A DNA stretch of 6,559 bases, from NCBI GenBank assembly GCA_017883345.1, contig JADGNT010000292.1, positions 1 through 6,559 of the forward strand. Reading direction: 5' to 3'. The position numbers and the translations under genes were made by a program. Of this stretch, positions 1 to 6,559 are shown piece after piece (the stretch's first letter is position 1; every line of letters starts with the position of its first letter). The notes beneath the pieces were generated by a model that was not told where the DNA came from, searched no databases, and worked only from the letters and a program-made list of their open reading frames with translations. The DNA is from Candidatus Solibacter sp. GTDB taxonomy: Bacteria; Acidobacteriota; Terriglobia; Bryobacterales; Bryobacteraceae.

Positions 1-1655
1 GCTTTCTCCAACGCGGCGGCCCAACGATACGCCATCAGCAGTTGCAGATCGAAGAGCGCCGCGCTGCCATCGGCGTCCTGCGGTGCGTCGCCGTTGGGCC
101 ACTCCGGGACCCAGTCGAAGTAACGCCACCAGGGCAGGGAACCGAGCGACCCGTTCTCCTTCTGATAGCCTTCGAAGAAGCTGAGCACGGTACGCACGCC
201 GGGCAGCATGCGGCGCACGAAGGGGACGTCGGCCACGTACCAGTGGTAATCGTGCACCATCCCGACCCACCAGAGCGCAAACCCCGGGATGTACTGCTCC
301 AGGCGCGTGGGATAGCGGCTCATGGTGCAGCCGTCGCTCTGCCGCGAGTCGTTGAGCAGGTCGATGGCGTTGCGCATCAAGCGCGCGTCGCCGGTCTGGA
401 ACAGCGAGACCAGGCATTGCACGCGCGTGTCGCCCGCGTACTGCAACTGCTCGTAGTAGGGGCAATCCATGTAGGTCTCGTGGGCGCACAATCGCGCGGT
501 GCGCCAGCCGACGTCGAGGATCTGGTTCAGCTCAGGCAGGCCGGCGTCGAATTTCGCCTGGCGCACGAAGGGGAAGCCCGTGGCGGTGGCGGAGATGCCT
601 TCCACGGTGACCGGTTCGTCGCGGGTTTCGATCTCCAGTTGCAGATAGCGGTAGCAGCGCCACCACAGCGGGCGAAATACGCGGCGCGCTCCGCCATCCA
701 GCACGAACTCATCGTAGTTGCCGATGAACTCCTTGCCCTCGATTTCGTTGCGATTCCCCTTCTCGCGCGGCGACGTTTTGAACAGTGCCTCCGCGTAGCG
801 CATGCGGACCACGGCGCCCTTGCCGCCCGAAACGGTCAATCTCGGATATGCCGTGGTGAGGTACCCTTGATCGAACAGCACGGTAGTTTTCGAGTTGGCG
901 ACGTTAGCGAGGCTTCCCTGGCGCACGGTGAGGGACTTCTCGGCGCGCTCCTCCATCATCGGAATGGTGCGCGGCACCAACATCCACCGGGAGTGCACGT
1001 CGCGAGCCTCGCGGCCGGCCGCCGGCGCCACCACCGCCGCCGGTGTCCACGCCGAATCGTCGAACTCCGGCGACTCCCATCCCCAGGGATGCGCCGCCGC
1101 GTTCACCCGGTCGCCGGGACCCGCGGCCCAATACCCCCGCACTGTGCCGCTGGTAATCGCCACCGGAGCGTAGGCTTGGTTGCGGGCGCACTTCCACGAG
1201 GGGCCGGTATCGGCAACAAGTTCCGCTGGGCCATCACCCTGCAAGACGAAGCCCGTCTCCAGCGTGATCTGCGCCTCCGGCGCATGCTCGCCGAAGTTCC
1301 ACACCACCGCCGCCAGCACGTTTTTTCCAGGCCGCAGGAAGCCCGCGATGTCCACCGTCTCGTAGCGCCAGTGGAACAGGTCGCCGCGCGCCGGACCCCA
1401 CGCCGCGCGCTGCCCGTTGACGAACAACTGATAGCGGTTGTCGCCGCTGGCGTGCACCAGGAAGCGCTCGGGCCTGGCGGCCAACTCGAAGGTCTTGCGG
1501 AAGTGATAGACGCCGTACTCTGTCTGCGGCGCCTTGGGGACGGCGATCCACCGCGCGGTCCACACGCGTCGCAAGAGGGATTGGCCGCGCAACAGCGGCG
1601 CGGTTCCGGCGGCCAGTAAGAAACTGCGCCGCGTGAAATCGACTAGGGCTGACAT
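1..1655 (-). CDS. GH78-like alpha-L-rhamnosidase, TAT-exported, partial (C-terminus beyond left edge)
   Basis: This is an open frame from an ATG at 1655 to the window edge: 551 residues and no stop. AGGAG (1661-1665) lies 5 nt upstream of the ATG, which fixes the start. The N-terminus has a twin-arginine leader ([10 protein letters not shown], residues 8-17), so export is likely. Residues about 30-105 resemble the beta-sandwich domain of bacterial rhamnosidases ([32 protein letters not shown]). A second beta region follows, and the six-hairpin (alpha/alpha)6 catalytic barrel starts near residue 370. [13 protein letters not shown] at 397-409 matches the GH78 catalytic block: D397, E402 and D409 have the spacing of Asp567, Glu572 (general acid) and Asp579 of Bacillus RhaB. 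Known GH78 enzymes release terminal alpha-L-rhamnose from glycosides or polysaccharides. The second catalytic Glu and the C-terminal domain would lie outside the window. The family call is firm; substrate is unknown, and a related unassigned activity is possible. Confidence 0.86.
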   Translation of the reverse strand, partial: MSALVDFTRRSFLLAAGTAPLLRGQSLLRRVWTARWIAVPKAPQTEYGVYHFRKTFELAARPERFLVHASGDNRYQLFVNGQRAAWGPARGDLFHWRYETVDIAGFLRPGKNVLAAVVWNFGEHAPEAQITLETGFVLQGDGPAELVADTGPSWKCARNQAYAPVAITSGTVRGYWAAGPGDRVNAAAHPWGWESPEFDDSAWTPAAVVAPAAGREARDVHSRWMLVPRTIPMMEERAEKSLTVRQGSLANVANSKTTVLFDQGYLTTAYPRLTVSGGKGAVVRMRYAEALFKTSPREKGNRNEIEGKEFIGNYDEFVLDGGARRVFRPLWWRCYRYLQLEIETRDEPVTVEGISATATGFPFVRQAKFDAGLPELNQILDVGWRTARLCAHETYMDCPYYEQLQYAGDTRVQCLVSLFQTGDARLMRNAIDLLNDSRQSDGCTMSRYPTRLEQYIPGFALWWVGMVHDYHWYVADVPFVRRMLPGVRTVLSFFEGYQKENGSLGSLPWWRYFDWVPEWPNGDAPQDADGSAALFDLQLLMAYRWAAALEK

Positions 1656-1660
1656 GTTGT

Positions 1661-1665
1661 CTCCT
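1661..1665 (-). promoter_or_regulatory. Ribosome binding site of the GH78-like gene
   Basis: On the minus strand AGGAG lies 5 nt upstream of the ATG at 1655. It supports that start and places a short 5' region between the hairpin cluster and the gene. A second purine-rich run (GGAGGAGG) lies a little further upstream, partly in the last hairpin stem. Confidence 0.7.
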
Positions 1666-1675
1666 AACGTCCTCC

Positions 1676-1761
1676 TCCGAGCTTCGCTCGGATAGACAGG
1701 CCAGGAGGCCTGTCCTACCTACCTACGCCGGCTGAAAAGCCGGCGGCAGCCAAGAATGGCT
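1676..1761. repeat. Cluster of four consecutive perfect hairpins (REP-like or read-through element)
   Basis: Four perfect stems sit head to tail in 86 bp between the M13 peptidase stop and the GH78 start. They are 1676-1692 (7-bp stem, 3-nt loop), 1695-1714 (8-bp stem GACAGGCC, loop AGGA), 1726-1745 (8-bp stem, GAAA loop on the plus strand) and 1748-1761 (5-bp stem AGCCA, loop AGAA). A three-fold tetranucleotide run (CCTACCTACCTAC, 1714-1726) joins the second and third. No T-tract follows in either direction, so a classical intrinsic terminator is unlikely. From memory, similar GC-rich hairpin modules are scattered between genes in Solibacter-type genomes; I could not check this. Possible roles are a dispersed palindromic repeat, 3'-end protection of the peptidase mRNA, or partial termination. 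Confidence 0.7.
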
Positions 1762-1764
1762 ACG

Positions 1765-3795
1765 CTACCAGACCCGGCAGGCTTGCGGCCTCACCATGGG
1801 TTGTCCTGCATTGCACGAGAATGCCTTGGCGAATTCCGGCATGTTCCCGACCACGCCGTTGATGCGATACTCTTCCGGGGAATGCGGGTCGGTGATGGCG
1901 TTGGCGCGCTTGCTTTCGGGGCGCTCGTCGCCGCAAGCCCACTGGGCAAAGCCGATGAAGAAACGCTGGTCCGGGGTGAAGCTGCCGAAGGGCTCCAGTT
2001 TCTGGGCCGCGGTGGCGCTCTTCCAGGCGTTGTATGCCAGAATCAGGCCGCCCAGATCCGCCACGTCCTCGCCCAGCGTCAGCTTGCCGTTGATCTTGAT
2101 CTCGTCGACGACGGTGTATTGCGAGTACTGGTTCGAGATGCAGGTGGCGCGCTTAATAAACTCATCGGCGTCCTTCTTGGTCCACCAGTCCTTCAAGTTT
2201 CCTTTGGCGTCGAACTGGCGGCCTTCGTCGTCGAATCCGTGGGTCAGTTCGTGGCCGATAGTGCCGCCGGTATTGCCGTAGTTGGGCGCGTCGTCCAGCT
2301 TGGCATCGAAGAGCGGCGGCTGCAATACGCCCGCCGGGAAGTTCATGTCGTTGGTCTGCGGGTTGTAATAGGCGTTCACCGTGGGCGGGGTCATCAACCA
2401 CTCCTTGCGGTCCACCGGCTTGCCAATCTTGGCCAATTGCCGCCGGGATTCGAACTCGCTGGCGCGCTCCACATTGCCGGCGAAATCGCCCGGCTCGATG
2501 CGCAGCGCGCCATAGTCGCGCCACTGGTCCGGGTAGCCGATCTTGTTCACCATGGTGTGCAGCTTTTCGAGCGCCTTCTGGCGCGTGGCTTCGCTCATCC
2601 AGGGAACCTGGCGCAGGTCGGCGTCCATCGCCTTTTCGATCTCCTTGACCATGGCCAGCGCCTGTCCCTTCACGTCGCTGGCGTTCGTCTTGGCGACGAA
2701 GACCTGTCCCAGCGCCTCGCCAAGATCCAGGTCCACCAGCCGGACGCAGCGCTTCCATCGCGGCGGCGGCGCCTTCACGCCGCGCAGATGTTGGCTGAAG
2801 AAGTCGAAGTCCTCCTGGACAAAAATGGCGGAGAGATAGGGCGCGCGATTGTGCGCCGCGTGCCAGCGGAGATAAGTCTTCCACTGCGCGATGGGGCGCG
2901 CCTTGAGTTCCTTCTCCACCTCCGCGTAAAACTCGGGCTCGGTCACGTTGACCATGCCCGTGGCGGCGAGGCCGCTCGCCTTCCAGTAGGCCGCCCAGCC
3001 GAAAGAGGGCGTCATGGTTGCCAGTTTGGCGCGCGGCATTTTGTGGAACTGCTGGTAGGGGTCGCGGCGTTCCACCCGCGTGAGCGACGCTTTGGCGAGC
3101 GCCGTCTCGATCTCCATGACGGTTTGCGCTTCGGTCTTCGCCGCCGCGGGCGCATCGCCGAGCAGTTCGAACATGCGCGCTACGTGTTCCAGGTATTTGG
3201 CGCGCGTCTCCTCGCTCTTGGCGTCGGTTTTGGTGTAGTAATCGCGATCGGGCAGTCCCAGGCCGCCGGCCGACGCGAAGGCGATCACCTGTTCGGAGTT
3301 GGCGAAATCCTGCGAGGAGCCGAACCCGAAGATGGCGTTGCTGCGCGCCGATTGCAGATGCATGCGCGCCAGAACGGGCGGTAGGTCCTGCAGGGTACTG
3401 AGGCCCGCGATGGCGTCCAGCGTGGCCTTGAGCGGCGCCGCGCCGGCCTTTTCCACGGCAGCTTCGTTCATACAGGCGCCGAAGTAATCGCCGATCTTTT
3501 GCTCGTTGGCCGTGCGCGCCGCCGCGGGGCTAGCGGCTTGCTCCAGTATTCCCCAGAGGAATTGCAGATTCTCCTGCGCCAACTTTCCGTAGACGCTCCA
3601 CCTCGCCTGGTCGGGCGGAATGGGATTCAGCTTGTTCCAGTTGCCGCACGAATAGCGAAAGAAATCCACGCAGGGGTCTACGCTGCGCTCGAGGAACGCG
3701 GGTTCCAGGCTGGGCGTGTAAGGCAGCGAGGCGAGCGGACGATCCTGCGCGCAGAGGGCCGCCGCAATGAGCGTCATGGCGAGTAATAGCTTCAC
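1765..3795 (-). CDS. M13 family zinc metallopeptidase (neprilysin/PepO-like), secreted
   Basis: This is a complete peptidase of 676 residues if it starts at the GTG at 3795. The frame runs on upstream to 3918, but those 41 residues look unlike a leader, whereas VKLLLAMTLIAAALCAQ is a good signal peptide with likely cleavage after LCA. An ATG at 3777 is a weaker alternative. The family hallmarks are all present: the N-terminal PCVDFFRYSCGNW block, the substrate-binding NAYYN (474-478), zinc site HELTH (H515, E516, H519), third ligand in GEDVAD (E576, with D580), DPHSP with H638, R644 for transition-state and substrate binding, and the typical C-terminal CRVW. Members are periplasmic or surface endopeptidases that cut oligopeptides of limited size, with one zinc ion. 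The length is normal for the family and no key residue is missing. Its physiological substrate is unknown. It lies 109 bp upstream of the GH78-like gene, with the hairpin cluster between. Confidence 0.95.
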   Translation of the reverse strand: MKLLLAMTLIAAALCAQDRPLASLPYTPSLEPAFLERSVDPCVDFFRYSCGNWNKLNPIPPDQARWSVYGKLAQENLQFLWGILEQAASPAAARTANEQKIGDYFGACMNEAAVEKAGAAPLKATLDAIAGLSTLQDLPPVLARMHLQSARSNAIFGFGSSQDFANSEQVIAFASAGGLGLPDRDYYTKTDAKSEETRAKYLEHVARMFELLGDAPAAAKTEAQTVMEIETALAKASLTRVERRDPYQQFHKMPRAKLATMTPSFGWAAYWKASGLAATGMVNVTEPEFYAEVEKELKARPIAQWKTYLRWHAAHNRAPYLSAIFVQEDFDFFSQHLRGVKAPPPRWKRCVRLVDLDLGEALGQVFVAKTNASDVKGQALAMVKEIEKAMDADLRQVPWMSEATRQKALEKLHTMVNKIGYPDQWRDYGALRIEPGDFAGNVERASEFESRRQLAKIGKPVDRKEWLMTPPTVNAYYNPQTNDMNFPAGVLQPPLFDAKLDDAPNYGNTGGTIGHELTHGFDDEGRQFDAKGNLKDWWTKKDADEFIKRATCISNQYSQYTVVDEIKINGKLTLGEDVADLGGLILAYNAWKSATAAQKLEPFGSFTPDQRFFIGFAQWACGDERPESKRANAITDPHSPEEYRINGVVGNMPEFAKAFSCNAGQPMVRPQACRVW

Positions 3796-3816
3796 GCCCC
3801 GCAGGGTATCACACCG
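3796..3816 (-). promoter_or_regulatory. Candidate leaderless promoter of the M13 peptidase
   Basis: On the minus strand TGTGATACCCT is followed by 7 nt (GCGGGGC) and then the GTG start. TACCCT fits the TANNNT -10 pattern, and the 7-nt gap would put the transcript start at or next to the start codon. There is no good Shine-Dalgarno, only a G-run 1 nt from the GTG. No convincing -35 is seen. The assignment is tentative. Confidence 0.35.
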
Positions 3817-3892
3817 ATGCGCGGGGGAGTTGCGCCTCACACAATGACGGGTCTCTCCAACCCAAGAAACGCTCCCGACCCAGAGGGTACCC

Positions 3893-3941
3893 CGGTCGCG
3901 GCTCCGAACGAGATACACGGCTGCACACGGAGCGGCGACCG
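3893..3941 (-). terminator. Inverted repeat immediately after the MFS stop, possible terminator or 3' stabiliser
   Basis: Arms 3893-3906 and 3928-3941 are complementary at 13 of 14 positions and flank a 21-nt loop. The repeat abuts the transporter stop codon (3942-3944) directly. The stem is GC-rich but no U-tract follows in the minus direction, so it may act in a factor-dependent way or protect the transporter mRNA rather than terminate by itself. A GGGTACCC palindrome (3885-3892) lies just beyond. Confidence 0.4.
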
Positions 3942-5213
3942 TCAGGGAGCGAGTTTCGCACGCCGGAAATTCACGCGCTCGATTGGGCCCACGCCGAACA
4001 CGAACATCCCCGCGCCTGCCAGGGCGAATCCGGCGGCCACTACGAAGGCCAGGTAGAACTCGCCGGTGCGGTCCACCACGAACCCCGTCAACGAAGGGGC
4101 CAGCACTCCCGCGAGGTTACCGAAGCCGTTCTGAAAGCTGGTCCACTTGCCGGCTGCCCGCGGTCCGGCCAGCGACTGCGTAATCGCCCAAAGATTCGAC
4201 GTGTAGATGCCGAACGAAATACACGCCAGCGTCAACAGCACCATGGCCAGATTTGGATCGCGGACCAGCACCACCGGAACCAGGATGGTGGCGAACGCGA
4301 GGCCGGTGCCCGCGAAGCCCTTGCGCACCTGCGTCGGCGAACCGCCGCGCGCGATCAGACGGTCGCTGAGCCACCCGGACAACACGCACGAAACCGCGAT
4401 CCCGAGCAACGGCAGCCAGCCGAATAACGCCATCTTCGCTTTTGGAAAGTGGCGCTCCTTTTCCAGATACGCCGGCAGCCAGGTGATCAGGAAGTACCAG
4501 TAGTAGTTGCCGCAGAAGAGGCCGAATGCGGTGAACCAGGCGGACCGCTCGCTCAGAATCGCACCAATGGAAGGGATCTCGGACGCATCCTCGCGCGCCG
4601 CCACGTTCTTCCCCCGAGGCATCCACGCGGCCCACGGAATCAGCCACAACAGGCTGCCCCCGCCGAGGACGACGAAGAAAACGCGCCATCCCACTTGAGA
4701 CACCAGCAGGCCGCCCACCAGTATCCCCAACGCGGGCCCTACCTTGGTCCCCGAATCGATCAGCGCGTTGGCGAACCCGCGATGATGCTCCGGATACTCG
4801 CTGGCCAGAATCCGCGAATACGACGGGTAGGTCACCGATTCGCCGATACCCAGCAGCAGTCGCAGGGCCAAGATCATCACGAACACCGTCGCCGCTCCGG
4901 TCATCAAGGTGGCGCCGGACCACAGCAGGAACCCGAACCCCAGCACCCAGCCGACGGGGAAACGGCCCACCACCCAGCCCGCCACAAAACTGAGCTGGCA
5001 GAGCGCGTATGACGCAAAGAAAGCCGATTGCAGCAAGCCCACCTGGATATTGGTCAGATGCAATTCGCGCTGGATATCGGTGGCCGCTACCGATAGCGTA
5101 GTACGGTCGATGTAGTTGATCAGGGCGGAAAGGACGAGAAGGATGAGGACGCGCCATTCCTTGCCCGAGAGTGCCGTACGCGCAATTGCCGGCGATGAAG
5201 TCATCCGAGCCAT
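3942..5213 (-). CDS. MFS transporter, anion:cation symporter (ACS) family, sugar-acid/organic-anion type
   Basis: The product is 423 residues from the ATG at 5213, with about 12 hydrophobic segments and a central cytoplasmic loop near 200-215, which is the normal MFS size. [12 protein letters not shown] (32-43) in the first helix and the [14 protein letters not shown] block (122-135) are typical of the ACS group, which includes E. coli galactonate, glucarate and hexuronate carriers (DgoT, GudP, ExuT). D36 and E125 match the two protonation sites known in DgoT, so proton-driven uptake of a sugar acid or similar organic anion is likely; the exact substrate cannot be read. In the loop between helices 2 and 3 the usual acidic residue of MFS motif A is replaced (GWVVGRFP, G83), while the C-terminal copy keeps it (GWLSDR, D284). 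Start choice: AGGG lies 6 nt before the ATG at 5213. An in-frame TTG at 5228 and an ATG at 5204 are alternatives. It is divergent from the hydrolase gene. Confidence 0.9.
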   Translation of the reverse strand: MARMTSSPAIARTALSGKEWRVLILLVLSALINYIDRTTLSVAATDIQRELHLTNIQVGLLQSAFFASYALCQLSFVAGWVVGRFPVGWVLGFGFLLWSGATLMTGAATVFVMILALRLLLGIGESVTYPSYSRILASEYPEHHRGFANALIDSGTKVGPALGILVGGLLVSQVGWRVFFVVLGGGSLLWLIPWAAWMPRGKNVAAREDASEIPSIGAILSERSAWFTAFGLFCGNYYWYFLITWLPAYLEKERHFPKAKMALFGWLPLLGIAVSCVLSGWLSDRLIARGGSPTQVRKGFAGTGLAFATILVPVVLVRDPNLAMVLLTLACISFGIYTSNLWAITQSLAGPRAAGKWTSFQNGFGNLAGVLAPSLTGFVVDRTGEFYLAFVVAAGFALAGAGMFVFGVGPIERVNFRRAKLAP

Positions 5214-5223
5214 TCTATACCCT

Positions 5224-5245
5224 GGCAAAGTGTGGTATCTTTGCC
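5224..5245. promoter_or_regulatory. Perfect inverted repeat, candidate operator in the divergent promoter region
   Basis: GGCAAAG (5224-5230) and CTTTGCC (5239-5245) form perfect 7-bp arms around an 8-nt spacer. The site lies between the divergent transporter and hydrolase genes and covers the candidate -10 of the hydrolase. The dyad size suits a dimeric regulator able to control both genes. No regulator gene is in the window, so the binding protein is unknown. An mRNA hairpin is less likely, because the site probably precedes the transcript start. Confidence 0.5.
5233..5241 (+). promoter_or_regulatory. Candidate extended -10 of the hydrolase gene
   Basis: TGGTATCTT fits an extended -10 (TGn followed by TATCTT, 4 of 6 to consensus). 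Its end is 25 nt upstream of the ATG at 5267, which leaves room for a short leader carrying the ribosome site. The -35 position (around 5213-5218) matches poorly. Confidence 0.4.
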
Positions 5246-5251
5246 CTATTG

Positions 5252-5257
5252 AGGAGG
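5252..5257 (+). promoter_or_regulatory. Strong ribosome binding site of the hydrolase gene
   Basis: AGGAGG lies 9 nt before the ATG at 5267. This decides the start: the open frame reaches back to 5171, but the extra 32 codons would cross the promoter and overlap the transporter gene. Confidence 0.85.
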
Positions 5258-5266
5258 GACGTTCCC

Positions 5267-6157
5267 ATGGAACGAAAGAAGGCGAGCGATTATCCCCAGG
5301 AGTTGCTGAATCTGTTTGACCGCTATGTTCACGGCGAGATCGACCGCCGTAACTTCCTGGATGGCGCGCAGAAGTTCGCGGTGGGTGGCGTGACCGCCAC
5401 GGCGATCTGGGAGAGTTTGCGGCCGAATTACGCGTGGGCGCAACAGGTGCCTAAAGACGATAGCCGGATCAAGACGGAGTACGCCAGCGTGCCGTCGCCA
5501 GATGGCAATGGCAGCATAAAGGGGTATCTGGTGCGGCCGGCGAAGGCCACTGGAAAGCTGCCGGGCGTGCTGGTGGTGCATGAGAATCGCGGCCTGAATC
5601 CTTACATTGAGGACGTGGCGCGGCGCCTGGGCACGTCGAATTTCATGGCGTTCGCTCCCGACGGGCTGACCAGCGTGGGCGGCTATCCGGGTGACGACGA
5701 GAAGGGCGGCGCGGCGTTTGGCAAGGTGGACCGGGCCAAGATGACCGAGGATTTCGTAGCGGCGGCGCGCTGGCTGAAGGCGCGGAGCGACTGCACGGGG
5801 AAGATCGGCGTGGTGGGTTTCTGCTACGGCGGGGGCATCGCCAACACGCTGGCCGTCCGCATGGGCAGCGACCTGGCGGCGGCGGTTCCATTCTATGGTG
5901 GGCAACCCCCGGCCGCGGACGCCGCCAAGATCAAGGCGCCTCTGCTGCTGCACTACGCGTCGCTGGACACGCGCTTGACCGGCGGATGGCCCGCGTATGA
6001 GGAAGCCCTGAAGGCCAACAAGGTGACCTACACCGGATACATTTACGAGGGCGCCAATCACGGTTTCCACAACGACACCACTCCGCGCTACGACGAGAAA
6101 GCGGCCAAGCTGGCGTGGCAACGCACGCTTGAGTTCTTCAATAAATATTTGAGGTAA
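5267..6157 (+). CDS. Dienelactone hydrolase family protein (YghX-like), probable TAT substrate
   Basis: The 296-residue alpha/beta-hydrolase belongs to the dienelactone hydrolase family. It resembles E. coli YghX along its whole length, including the N-terminal [20 protein letters not shown] region and the C-terminal [14 protein letters not shown]. The expected catalytic residues are present: E106 in HENRG, nucleophile C186 in GFCYGGG, D234 in SLDTR and H265 in NHGFH. Known relatives hydrolyse dienelactones or other esters and lactones, but the substrate of the YghX branch is not established. The N-terminus has RRNFL (27-31), a modest hydrophobic stretch and an AWA-Q site near residue 58, so export by the twin-arginine route is plausible though the n-region is long. 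It shares a 53-bp control region with the divergent sugar-acid transporter, which may supply or respond to a related compound. Confidence 0.92.
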   Translation: MERKKASDYPQELLNLFDRYVHGEIDRRNFLDGAQKFAVGGVTATAIWESLRPNYAWAQQVPKDDSRIKTEYASVPSPDGNGSIKGYLVRPAKATGKLPGVLVVHENRGLNPYIEDVARRLGTSNFMAFAPDGLTSVGGYPGDDEKGGAAFGKVDRAKMTEDFVAAARWLKARSDCTGKIGVVGFCYGGGIANTLAVRMGSDLAAAVPFYGGQPPAADAAKIKAPLLLHYASLDTRLTGGWPAYEEALKANKVTYTGYIYEGANHGFHNDTTPRYDEKAAKLAWQRTLEFFNKYLR

Positions 6158-6177
6158 AGGCTAAGATCCCACTGCAT

Positions 6178-6196
6178 GCGGCGATCTCGCCGCTTT
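6178..6196 (+). terminator. Possible weak terminator after the hydrolase
   Basis: A GCGGCG stem (6178-6183) pairs with CGCCGC (6188-6193) around ATCT, followed by TTT. It begins 21 nt after the hydrolase stop. The stem is strong but the T-run is only three bases, so efficiency is doubtful. Confidence 0.4.
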
Positions 6197-6233
6197 CGAT
6201 GAGGCAGGTCTGGCGGCAGGCGGAAGAGCCTGA

Positions 6234-6258
6234 GCGGCTCCCGCTTGCCGGGAGCCGC
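6234..6258. repeat. 10-bp perfect hairpin
   Basis: GCGGCTCCCG (6234-6243) and CGGGAGCCGC (6249-6258) form a perfect stem with a 5-nt loop. It lies 76 nt after the hydrolase stop with no T-run on either side. It could be a second 3' structure for that gene, a dispersed repeat, or a relic of a lost gene. Confidence 0.6.
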
Positions 6259-6559
6259 CTGTCGCCCGCTGCCCTCGGTGACCACATGCGTGCCCACCTC
6301 TTCGAGGAAGCTGAATCGCGCGTCCGTACGATTTCGTCCACATGGTCCTGCGCCCGGCCGCAATTAGTTTGCCTGTCGAACTACCCCCCACCCCCTTGTA
6401 AAGAAATGGCCAATTGGAGTACCCTGATCTTGGGATTGTTTTAGGGTAAATAGATCGTTTCAGCTTATTCCCTGCAGCTCTACGTTTTGTGACTGCTTGG
6501 GGTCCTCGCCTGGGCTCCGGACAGCCGACTGGGGTTGCCGGCACAATGGGAGGTTCCAT

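Larger units (their letters stand above)
6158..6559. other. 402-bp stretch with no supportable gene
   Basis: Several short open frames on both strands cross this stretch, but none has a ribosome site, a recognisable domain or plausible protein composition. The first 200 bp are GC-rich and look like neighbouring coding DNA, so a decayed gene is possible. From about 6395 to 6490 the sequence is AT-richer. Items seen are the possible terminator at 6178, a 10-bp hairpin at 6234-6258, a C-tract (CCCCCCACCCCC, 6384-6395), a CCAATTGG palindrome (6410-6417) and arms TACCCT (6420-6425) and AGGGTA (6443-6448). The window ends with GGGAGG (6548-6553), 4 nt before a final AT. If the next base is G, a plus-strand gene would start there. 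Confidence 0.5.

Noticed and set aside
42..1619. A 525-codon plus-strand open frame opposite the GH78-like gene
   Set aside because: It is antisense to a gene with clear domains and catalytic residues. The product is rich in Arg, Ala, Val and His with no motif, as expected from GC-biased third positions on the other strand.
1756..3384. A 542-codon plus-strand open frame opposite the M13 peptidase
   Set aside because: The minus strand carries an intact M13 peptidase here. The antisense product has low-complexity composition (Leu, Arg, Val, Gly) and no ribosome site or recognisable fold.
3796..3918. N-terminal extension of the M13 peptidase to an upstream GTG at 3918
   Set aside because: The extra 41 residues are not leader-like and would bury a good signal peptide. 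They also cross the inverted repeat and candidate promoter.
4117..5157. A 346-codon minus-strand frame overlapping the transporter in another frame
   Set aside because: It is an out-of-frame shadow of the MFS gene, Arg/Gly-rich and without membrane segments.
6384..6395. C-tract (G-rich on the minus strand) as a G-quadruplex
   Set aside because: Only two G-runs are present; an intramolecular quadruplex needs four.
6161..6559. A 132-codon minus-strand frame in the right-hand tail
   Set aside because: It has no ribosome site, runs across the hairpin and AT-rich stretch, and has no recognisable domain. I considered a decayed transposase fragment but saw no catalytic motif or matching terminal repeats.
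1..6559. CRISPR arrays, tRNA or rRNA genes, toxin-antitoxin or phage-defence modules
   Set aside because: No regularly spaced repeats, tRNA-like cloverleaf, rRNA signature or defence-type domains were seen on either strand.

Overview
This GC-rich window holds four recognisable protein genes. It looks like chromosomal DNA of a soil Acidobacteriota, probably of the Solibacter/Bryobacterales type. That placement is an inference from gene style: a twin-arginine-exported GH78-like rhamnosidase, a secreted neprilysin-type (M13) peptidase, a sugar-acid MFS carrier, and a YghX-like dienelactone hydrolase with a twin-arginine leader. It also rests on a cluster of small GC-rich hairpins between genes. 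No marker gene is present to prove it.

Layout, left to right. (1) Positions 1-1655, minus strand: the N-terminal 551 residues of a GH78/alpha-L-rhamnosidase-like enzyme that runs off the left edge. (2) Positions 1656-1764: a short gap packed with four consecutive hairpins. (3) Positions 1765-3795, minus strand: a complete M13 metallopeptidase with a signal peptide and a probable GTG start. (4) Positions 3796-3941: a gap with a 14-bp imperfect inverted repeat directly after the transporter stop, and a possible leaderless promoter for the peptidase. (5) Positions 3942-5213, minus strand: an MFS transporter of the anion:cation symporter (ACS) family. (6) Positions 5214-5266: a divergent promoter region with a perfect 7-8-7 inverted repeat over a candidate extended -10. 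(7) Positions 5267-6157, plus strand: the dienelactone hydrolase. (8) Positions 6158-6559: about 400 bp with no gene I can support, holding a possible terminator, a 10-bp perfect hairpin and an AT-richer stretch.

The three minus-strand genes are co-directional, but gaps of 109 and 146 bp with hairpins suggest separate transcripts or attenuated read-through rather than a tight operon. Together they fit extracytoplasmic breakdown of plant or microbial polymers (rhamnosides, peptides) and uptake of organic or sugar acids; this pathway link is inference. The transporter and hydrolase are divergent and share a 53-bp control region, so co-regulation is plausible. I found no clearly new multi-gene system. 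The most interesting signals are non-coding: the four-hairpin cluster and the divergent operator-like palindrome.
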